Positions 57,417 through 64,000 of a DNA stretch of 64,000 bases are shown piece by piece. The notes below the pieces were generated by a model. The model worked only from the letters and a program-made list of their open reading frames with translations, was not told where the DNA came from and ran no database searches. Source of the stretch: Frankia alni ACN14a (GTDB lineage Bacteria; Actinomycetota; Actinomycetes; Frankiales; Frankiaceae). The stretch spans positions 5,388,962-5,452,961 of the forward strand of contig NC_008278.1 in assembly GCF_000058485.1 (NCBI RefSeq). The letters are read 5' to 3'. Position 1 is the stretch's first letter. Every line of letters starts with the position of its first letter. The translations under genes and the position numbers were made by a program.

Positions 57417-60400
57417 TCAGCGGTCGAAGGTCGCCCGGGCGGGTACCGCGAAGCCCAGCTCGGCCAGCCGGTCGACGATGCGCCGCGGCGTCCAGCGGTA
57501 GCGCCACGACGCGACGAGGACCTCGGCGCGGGAGAACGCCCGGTCGACATGCCGGCCCTGGTGATCGCGCAGCAGGTCGACGAGCGCGCCGTCGACACCG
57601 TCGATGAACGCCTCCCGGGCCGCGTCGAACAGCCGCGGGACGTCGCAGCCGAGCGCGGCCAGTCGGTCGGCGACCCGGCCCGGCGTCCACCGCAGGTAGC
57701 CGGCTGCGCCGATGACGTGGGCGAGTGGCACCGGCCCGCGCCCGAGCCACGGCCCTCGACCGTCCAGCCGGGCGCTGAGCAGCAGTACATCCCGTGTGGT
57801 CAGCCCCGCCGCCGACGCCGTCCCATCCAGCTCAGGGAGGCGTACGGCCAGGCCGAGGCGGCGCACAGCAGGGTCGAGGCGGCCGTGGTCGACGTGCAGA
57901 TCGAGGTCGGTGAAGGTCCGCGCGACCTCGCCGGGCGCCCGGCCGGTGAACTCGGCGACCCCGAGCGTCGCGGCGGCCGACACCGGTGTCAGCTGCGGGT
58001 CGGCGGTGTCGGCGCGGTAGAACGCGACGGTCACCGCGGTCCGCTCGACGCGGTCCATCTCCCGCATCCCGTCCGGCACACCGAACCCGAGCCGGGCGTA
58101 GCGCTCCCGCACCTCCGCGACGTCACAGCCGAGCACGCAGGCCGCGTGCAACAGATGCGCCCGCGGCAGGCGCCCGCCGGCCAGCCACGGCGACTCTCCG
58201 TTCAGATCACGGCTGAGCAGCACGAGATCCACCGCGTCGACGGCGGCCGGTGCGGCGTACCCGGTGACGGCCTCGCCGCCGAGATCCGCCGTCGCGAAAC
58301 CCAGCCGGTACAGCGCGTCGACGAGGTCCGCCGGGCGCCGCCCGGTCAGCCCGGCGACGGCAAGCACATGTCCCGGCGGGACGGCTCCGTCGGCGAGCCA
58401 CGGCGCCTGCCCGTCGACGTCCCGACTCAACAGGTCGAGATCGTCGTCGGTCACCTCCACGTCGAGGTTGCGGTCCCAGGGCGCGACGCCGTCCGGCCCG
58501 GCGGTCATGGCCTCCGGCCGCAGCCCAAGGCCGCGCAGCCAGCGCGCGAGGTCCCACGGCGAGCGGCCCGACAGCCGCGCGGCGGCAAGGAGCCCGGCTC
58601 GGGTGGGCTCCGCCCAGATCCGCTGGGCCCCCCGGGGGTTCGCCGGGCTCAGCAACGCGGTGAGAATCCGGTCCTCCGCTGTGGTGAGGGCGATCTCGGG
58701 CACCGCGCCGGTGCGAAACCCGAGGTCGCCGAGGCGGCGCGCAATCTCACTCGGCGACCGGCCGGTCGCCGCCGCGACATGCAGCACCTGAGCGGCTGAC
58801 ATCGTCTTCGCCGGCAGCCACGGGCCATCGAGACCGGCGTCGCGCGACAGCAGACGAACGTCCTCGGTGGCCAGCGGCGACGCATCCCAGCCGTCCGGAT
58901 CGGGAACCGCCACGCCCAGGTAGCGGACCCGCTCCGCAAGCTCGGCGGGACTGCGGCCGAGCCGCGTGGCGGCGGCCAGCAGGTGGGCGACCGGGAAGGC
59001 GGTGCCGCGGTCCCGCGCCACCGACAGCACCGCGCCATCGAGACGGGTGCTGAACAGGACGGCGTCCTCGGGCTTCGGCTCGAAACCGGTGAGGTCGGGC
59101 GCGGCGATACCGATGCGGTCGAACAGCCCCGCCAACGACTCCGCCGGCAGGCCCAGCGTCCCGGCGAGCCCGAGTACGTCGATCAGACCGACCCGGTCGC
59201 CATGGGCGAGGCGCCGCAGCCCGGAACCATCACCACCAGTCAACGTCCGCGTGTCCGCCGGGTCGGCATCGGCGAAGTCCGCGACCGTGAAGCCAAGGCC
59301 GCGCAGCTGCGTGATCACTTGGTCCGGGGGCGCGGCCGTCTGCTGCGCGGTGCGCAGCACCGAGATCCGGGTGACCGGCGCCCCCGCCTGGCGGAAGTCC
59401 CAGGAGTAGTCGGCGTGGACCAATTCGGGCTCGAAGCTGTCCACGGCCGCCGGCAGCTGGCTGGACCGCGCCGCCGAAAGACCCAGTGCGGCGAGCCGGC
59501 GCGCGACTTCACGGGGAGAGCGCGCGGTCCGCACGGCCGCCAGCAGAACGAAGCCGACGGGCACCGGCCACCGGGCGAGTGCGTTGCGCTCGTCCGCGTT
59601 GAACAGCAGAACGTCGTCCTGCTCGAACGGGGTGGCCGGCACGCCGGACGGCACGTGGGCGCGGTGCCCGAGAGTCCGCAGGCGGGCGGACAGCGCGTCG
59701 ATCGTCAGGCCGGTGTGCAGCGCGGCGCGCAGCACGTGGGCCAGCGGGACCCGATCCCGCGACAGCCAGGGGGCCCGACCGGTGAGATCAGCGCTGAGCA
59801 GGACGAGGTCGAGAGGACGCACCTCCAGTTCGCCAGTTCCGGCGGGGAAGATCTCCAGTCCCAGCTCCCGCAACCGACCGACGACCTCGGCGAGCCCGAG
59901 ACCGAGGCTCTGCGCGGCGAGTACGGCATGGCCCAGGGGCATCTCCGACACCAGCAACGGCGCGCGGCCGTCCAGATCGGCGCTGAGCAGCAGCAGGTCG
60001 TCCCGGGTGACGGCGGCGACGGTCGTGGCCTTGCCGCTCCACGTGCCGAGGCCGAGCGCGTCGATCCGCCGATGGATCTCGCCGGGAGGGCGGCGCAGCT
60101 GGCCAGCCAGGAACAGCACGATGCCCAGTTCACGCAGCGGCTTCGTGAGGATGAACGTGGGCCGGCCGATACCCGCAAGCACCAGGTCGCTCGGCACGGA
60201 TCGGGACTCGGCCGGTGGCCCGGGCCTGGTGGCGGTCGCCCACACCTCGAGCCGACGAAAGACGAGGGCATCGGGGAGGAACGAGTAGCCGGCGTTGCTG
60301 TCCAAATGCTGGCGCGGCGCCGCCGGCAGGAGCTCGCCATCGAGCGGGAAACAACCGACCCGCTCCATCGGCACCGCCGCGCCCTCGGCAGACGGCCAGG

Positions 60401-63400
60401 TCCGGGCGCCGCTGGCCAGCAGCGCGGCAAGGATCGCATCCGCGACCAGGGGAAAATAGCGAGCGAGGGACGACAGCCACTCGTACGTCAGCTCGAAGGC
60501 GCCGGCGGCGAGCAGCCGGGGTATCGCGGCCGAGAGCCGCCCGTCCACCGCCGGCTCGTCGACCAGCTCGCGGATCTCGTTGCGGTCGACCGACAGCTCG
60601 GGTGCGAGCGGGCCGGTGAGGTTGACAACGACGCCGAACACGGTGTGGCCCACCCAGAGGCCGTCGGACAGCAGCGCACCAAGACCATTCGCCCACCAGA
60701 CGCCGTCGCCCGCGGGCACGATCGGCGACGTCCAACGGCGAGCAGACCCCTGGAGCGGGCTACCGTCGCCGACGGGAGCGGAGTCGGCCAGCTCGCCGGG
60801 GGCCCAGTGAGCGCGGGAGACGCCTTCGGTGGCCTGCGTCTCGAACTCGGCGACCCAGAGAATGCGACGCAGCAGGTCGACGCAGGACACCGTGGCCTGG
60901 CCCGCCCCGCGGCTCAGGTGCAGCCGCACGCTGGTCCCCGCGGCCGCGCCCGGCCCGAGGTTCTGGACCCGGAAGAGGTTGCCCGGGCCGGCGATGGTGA
61001 CCCGGAACCGGTCGCCGGGCCGGCCGTCCAGGCCGAGCCGACACGTGTCGATCGTGATCTCGTCGGCGATCATGAAGTAGGACAGCACGCCGACGCCGAA
61101 GCGGCTGTTCGGATGGAACTCGATCGGCGGATTGCAGGACTTCCAGGCGACCATCTCCTCGATGACCTCGGGCAGGTCCACCGACCGGGTGCCGGCCTCG
61201 GCGAAGACGTCGGTGAGCTCGCGCAGGCCCATCCCGATGCCGTTGTCGTGGCATTCGAGGTAGGCACCGCCGTCCGGCTCGAAACCCTGGGTGAAGCTGA
61301 TCCGCCCGGTCCACGCGCTCAGCCGCCCGGTGGTGCGGGCCAGGTACTCCTCGCGGGCCCGGCGGTAGCGGCAGGCGTCGAGGGCGTTCTGGTAGAGCTC
61401 GCGGATCGCCAGCCCCCGGTTGGTGTAGAGCTGCTCGCCCATGAGCAGCTCCTGCACCTTGTCCTCGGCCAGCCGGAACTGGGCACCGGCCGAGCTGTAG
61501 GCGGGCTGCCCGTCGATCTCGACGGCGCGCACGGCGTCGGCGGTGGCATGGGTGGGCAGGTGGGCCAGTGCCGGTATCTCGCCGGTGACCCGGTGAGCCT
61601 CGGCGAGCAGGCTGTCGAGCTCGGTGGTGTGCCGCTCCAGAGCGACCTGGACGGCCTGGTGCTGGCAGCGGGCGGCCAGCGCCCGGCCGGACCGACCCCG
61701 ATGCTGCCACTGGGCCTGGCGGATGGTCTCGCCCAGCACGCCGAGGTCGACCGGGTCGCCCACGCCGAGGTGCTCGACGATGACGTCCGGCAGGGCCGCG
61801 GGTTCGAGGGCCATCCGCTGGCCGATGGTCAGCAGGTAGCCGACGAACCGTTCCCGCAGGGTCATCTCGTCCCCGGTCGCGGGTGCCACCGTGACCAGGT
61901 CGAGCAGCGCCGCGGCCTGGCCGGGCCGGTTCAGGTACGCCGGGTCGGCGCGCACCGCGGTGAGCAGGGCACTCGCCCGCGCGGCGGTGAACACATCCCC
62001 GGCCGGCGTCTCGGGATCGACCCCGGCGAGCAGGCCGGCGAGCACCGGGCCGGTGTAGGACTCCGGGCGCCGGGCCACCCAGCGGTGTGCGAGCCACCAG
62101 CCGATGGCCTCGGCCGCGTCCGTGTCTGCGGCCCGCCGGGCCCGGTCGATGCGGCGCAGCAGCCGAGGGTGCAGCCGGGTGAAGGTCTCGAACTCCGTCC
62201 GCTCGGCGTCCCGTCCGGCCGTCCAGCCGTCCCGGTCGGATCCGGCCGGGTGAGCGACGGACGCGCGTGCCACCAGGGTCGTCCAGAGGGCTTCGTGCAG
62301 GAACGGCACCGCGACCAGCAGGCCGGCCTCGGCGGGCGAGAGCGGTGGGGGATCGGCCGGCAGCCGCCTGACCAGGAACTCCAGCCGTTTCATCAGGCGC
62401 AGCGCGAGCGTCTGGTCCAGCCAGGGATCGGCGCGCAGACCGGCCGCGGCGTGGTCGCGCCCGACACCCAGGCGGGCGACGAGGTCGAGGGTCTGCGCGC
62501 GCAGCTCCTCGGCGGCCGGGCCGTCCCCCATGAGGGTCCAGGCGGCGTGCCGATCGGCGGCGCGCCGCCAGGGATGCTCCGGGGATGCCGGCGAGTCGGC
62601 GGACGGGGCGGCCGGGAACGGTCGGAACTCGTGCGGGTCGCAGTGCAGGACCAGCCGCAGCGCGCAGGGAGCCGATCCGCCGCCGCCACCGTCCGGACTC
62701 GCCGAGCCGGCGACGCAGTCGGCGACGGTCGCCGGGTCGATCGTTCCCTGCGCACCGACCGAACCAGCCGCACCGACCGAGCCGGCCGCACTGACCGAGC
62801 CGTCGGTTGCCGCGTCGGTCGACCCGGGGAGGGCCAGGCGACGGCGCAGCGCCTCCTGGAGAATCCGCAGATCACCGGGGACGACGGGGCTTGCCAGGAC
62901 GTCCACCAGGGCCCGAAGCAGCGGCGATCGCACGCTCGGCGACGGCGTCTGCCGGATCAGGTACGCGACCTCGGTGCCCTCGGCCACGGGCAGGCGCCCC
63001 TGCGCCCAGCCGTCCTCGGTCATGGCGGCGCGCGCCTCGTCGTCGGCGAGGTCGGCCGCGGCGTCGACGATCACCAGCACGCGGCCGGCGGCGCTGTGGG
63101 AGATCGTGCGTGCCCAGTCCAGGGGCACGCACAGGTCCCAGAACGGCTGGTAGCCGAGGTCGGCGTCGGCGGGGACGAGGAAGTCGCGACCGTCATGGTG
63201 GACCCCGTGACCGGCCAGGACCAGCAGCAGCGTGTCCTCGGCCGCCGCGTCGCGCAGGAACGCGTGGATCGCCGACTTGATCGCGCTGTATCCGAGCCGC
63301 GACCGGTCGTGGACGTCGGCTCGGTAGCCGACCCGTTCCAGGGACTCGGCCGTGGCGTCCATGAGCGGCGCGAGCCACGGCAGCGAGGGCAGCCCCTCGT

Positions 63401-64000
63401 CGTCGTAACCGGGCACGCCGATGAGCAGTGCCCGGCATTCCCCTGGCGTCTCGGGCTCCGCGCGCATCGGCGGCACCGTCTGGGGGCCGCCGGACGCCTC
63501 GGCCCGCGCGCCGGCCGGCGGCCAGGTCGCATCGCTGCGCGGGCGCGCCGCTGTGGCAGGGGGCGGCGCGGGAGACGACGGCACGATCGACGGGCCGGTC
63601 ACAGCGGTGGACGGGCCGTCCGGGAAACCGGGGAAGAACGGCGCGCGTCGAGCGGTCGGGGCTTTCGGTGGGATGGGTCCGCCGCCGGGGAAATGCGGCT
63701 CGGCGGGGGGCTTCGCCCGGCCGGAGATGGCAGCCTGGACGGCGTTCAGGAGGACGTCGCGGGCGCCGTGCGCGGCCAGGCCGAACAGGTCGACGGAGAC
63801 CCTCGAGCCGAGCACCCCGGGACGCGCGCAGTTCTCGATCCGCACCGGGAGCAGCCGGCGGGCCGCGCCGTCCGGGTCGGCGACGAACGCGGCCTGCCAC
63901 TCCTGCTCGCCGTACACCGAATCCAGATAGGCACCGGAGAGGACCGCCAGGGTGCGGGTGCTGTACCGGATGCCGTCCTGCATGGCGGCGGACCAGTTGG
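57417..64000 (-). CDS. Giant TIR / caspase-like / Hsp90-type ATPase / repeat protein, N-terminus cut by window edge
   Basis: At least 2193 residues; the frame is still open at 64000 (NWSAAM precedes the first in-window ATG at 63983). Residue numbers count from that ATG. ~1-95: TIR domain (RTLAVLSGAYLDSVYGEQEW, VSVDLFGLA). ~95-180: Pro-rich linker. ~182-400: caspase-like fold (CRALLIGVPGYDD; His in VLAGHGVHHDG near 259), but the expected DAC is DAA near 304. ~830-1160: Hsp90/GHKL ATPase, with AIRELYQNALDACR, CHDNGIGM, RFGVGVLSYFMIADEI and the Hsp90-like LSVDRNEI. ~1270-2188: about 13 imperfect helical repeats built on DLVLLSxDLxGRxPWL...PLAHVLxAA...RLxxLG. It probably acts as a chaperone-like sensor or switch for a TIR effector. 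Confidence 0.85.
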   Translation of the reverse strand, partial: NWSAAMQDGIRYSTRTLAVLSGAYLDSVYGEQEWQAAFVADPDGAARRLLPVRIENCARPGVLGSRVSVDLFGLAAHGARDVLLNAVQAAISGRAKPPAEPHFPGGGPIPPKAPTARRAPFFPGFPDGPSTAVTGPSIVPSSPAPPPATAARPRSDATWPPAGARAEASGGPQTVPPMRAEPETPGECRALLIGVPGYDDEGLPSLPWLAPLMDATAESLERVGYRADVHDRSRLGYSAIKSAIHAFLRDAAAEDTLLLVLAGHGVHHDGRDFLVPADADLGYQPFWDLCVPLDWARTISHSAAGRVLVIVDAAADLADDEARAAMTEDGWAQGRLPVAEGTEVAYLIRQTPSPSVRSPLLRALVDVLASPVVPGDLRILQEALRRRLALPGSTDAATDGSVSAAGSVGAAGSVGAQGTIDPATVADCVAGSASPDGGGGGSAPCALRLVLHCDPHEFRPFPAAPSADSPASPEHPWRRAADRHAAWTLMGDGPAAEELRAQTLDLVARLGVGRDHAAAGLRADPWLDQTLALRLMKRLEFLVRRLPADPPPLSPAEAGLLVAVPFLHEALWTTLVARASVAHPAGSDRDGWTAGRDAERTEFETFTRLHPRLLRRIDRARRAADTDAAEAIGWWLAHRWVARRPESYTGPVLAGLLAGVDPETPAGDVFTAARASALLTAVRADPAYLNRPGQAAALLDLVTVAPATGDEMTLRERFVGYLLTIGQRMALEPAALPDVIVEHLGVGDPVDLGVLGETIRQAQWQHRGRSGRALAARCQHQAVQVALERHTTELDSLLAEAHRVTGEIPALAHLPTHATADAVRAVEIDGQPAYSSAGAQFRLAEDKVQELLMGEQLYTNRGLAIRELYQNALDACRYRRAREEYLARTTGRLSAWTGRISFTQGFEPDGGAYLECHDNGIGMGLRELTDVFAEAGTRSVDLPEVIEEMVAWKSCNPPIEFHPNSRFGVGVLSYFMIADEITIDTCRLGLDGRPGDRFRVTIAGPGNLFRVQNLGPGAAAGTSVRLHLSRGAGQATVSCVDLLRRILWVAEFETQATEGVSRAHWAPGELADSAPVGDGSPLQGSARRWTSPIVPAGDGVWWANGLGALLSDGLWVGHTVFGVVVNLTGPLAPELSVDRNEIRELVDEPAVDGRLSAAIPRLLAAGAFELTYEWLSSLARYFPLVADAILAALLASGARTWPSAEGAAVPMERVGCFPLDGELLPAAPRQHLDSNAGYSFLPDALVFRRLEVWATATRPGPPAESRSVPSDLVLAGIGRPTFILTKPLRELGIVLFLAGQLRRPPGEIHRRIDALGLGTWSGKATTVAAVTRDDLLLLSADLDGRAPLLVSEMPLGHAVLAAQSLGLGLAEVVGRLRELGLEIFPAGTGELEVRPLDLVLLSADLTGRAPWLSRDRVPLAHVLRAALHTGLTIDALSARLRTLGHRAHVPSGVPATPFEQDDVLLFNADERNALARWPVPVGFVLLAAVRTARSPREVARRLAALGLSAARSSQLPAAVDSFEPELVHADYSWDFRQAGAPVTRISVLRTAQQTAAPPDQVITQLRGLGFTVADFADADPADTRTLTGGDGSGLRRLAHGDRVGLIDVLGLAGTLGLPAESLAGLFDRIGIAAPDLTGFEPKPEDAVLFSTRLDGAVLSVARDRGTAFPVAHLLAAATRLGRSPAELAERVRYLGVAVPDPDGWDASPLATEDVRLLSRDAGLDGPWLPAKTMSAAQVLHVAAATGRSPSEIARRLGDLGFRTGAVPEIALTTAEDRILTALLSPANPRGAQRIWAEPTRAGLLAAARLSGRSPWDLARWLRGLGLRPEAMTAGPDGVAPWDRNLDVEVTDDDLDLLSRDVDGQAPWLADGAVPPGHVLAVAGLTGRRPADLVDALYRLGFATADLGGEAVTGYAAPAAVDAVDLVLLSRDLNGESPWLAGGRLPRAHLLHAACVLGCDVAEVRERYARLGFGVPDGMREMDRVERTAVTVAFYRADTADPQLTPVSAAATLGVAEFTGRAPGEVARTFTDLDLHVDHGRLDPAVRRLGLAVRLPELDGTASAAGLTTRDVLLLSARLDGRGPWLGRGPVPLAHVIGAAGYLRWTPGRVADRLAALGCDVPRLFDAAREAFIDGVDGALVDLLRDHQGRHVDRAFSRAEVLVASWRYRWTPRRIVDRLAELGFAVPARATFDR

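Overview
The window looks like chromosome from a very high-GC actinomycete. The best fit is Frankia or a close relative, judged from gene order and protein style, not from any search. Supporting signs are a single PriA isomerase serving both histidine and tryptophan synthesis, the trp-lgt-gltB order, a perfect actinobacterial LexA box, and several apparently leaderless promoters (TANNNT 6-7 nt before the start codon). No rRNA, intact tRNA, CRISPR array or intact insertion sequence was seen.

Layout. (1) 1-16.7 kb, minus strand: a biosynthetic block read right to left, priA-hisF-ABC exporter pair-hisI-trpE-trp-associated membrane protein, then trpC-trpB-trpA-lgt-gltB. gltB runs off the left edge. 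Many joints are 4-bp stop/start overlaps. The one plus-strand gene inside is a small SOS-boxed ORF of unknown function. (2) 16.7-39.4 kb: an accessory island. It holds an orphan 401-aa protein, gene debris (integrase tail, VapC and GNAT remnants), a SpdB-like membrane/HTH gene, a PD-(D/E)xK-like nuclease, a HigBA toxin-antitoxin pair, a ubiquitin-like cassette (Ubl, E2-like, JAB-E1 fusion), a complete type I restriction-modification operon followed by a YgjP-type metallohydrolase, and a TIR-NB-ARC-TPR protein. (3) 39.5-44 kb, minus strand: hisH, hisB, hisC, hisD. These normally lie directly upstream of priA, so the island appears to split the his operon. (4) 44-57.3 kb: chromosomal genes: a BpsA-like aminopropyltransferase, a two-component system with repeat-expanded tails, an O-methyltransferase, an AhpD-like protein, an SDR, an alpha/beta hydrolase, an M28-like peptidase, a nucleotidyltransferase, a SAM methyltransferase and a flavohemoprotein. 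(5) 57.4-64 kb, minus strand, running off the right edge: a giant protein joining a TIR domain, a caspase-like domain without its catalytic Cys, an Hsp90-type ATPase domain and a long C-terminal helical repeat array.

How the genes work together: hisD/C/B/H plus priA/hisF/hisI and trpE/C/B/A supply histidine and tryptophan, with no separate trpF because PriA covers that step. The island groups at least four conflict modules (toxin-antitoxin, Ubl cassette, type I RM, TIR-STAND) and reads as a defence island. The giant TIR/caspase-like/Hsp90 protein at the right edge is the strongest candidate for a poorly described immune or programmed-death system. The Ubl cassette, whose E2-like protein has no cysteine and whose Ubl lacks a terminal di-glycine, is the second.
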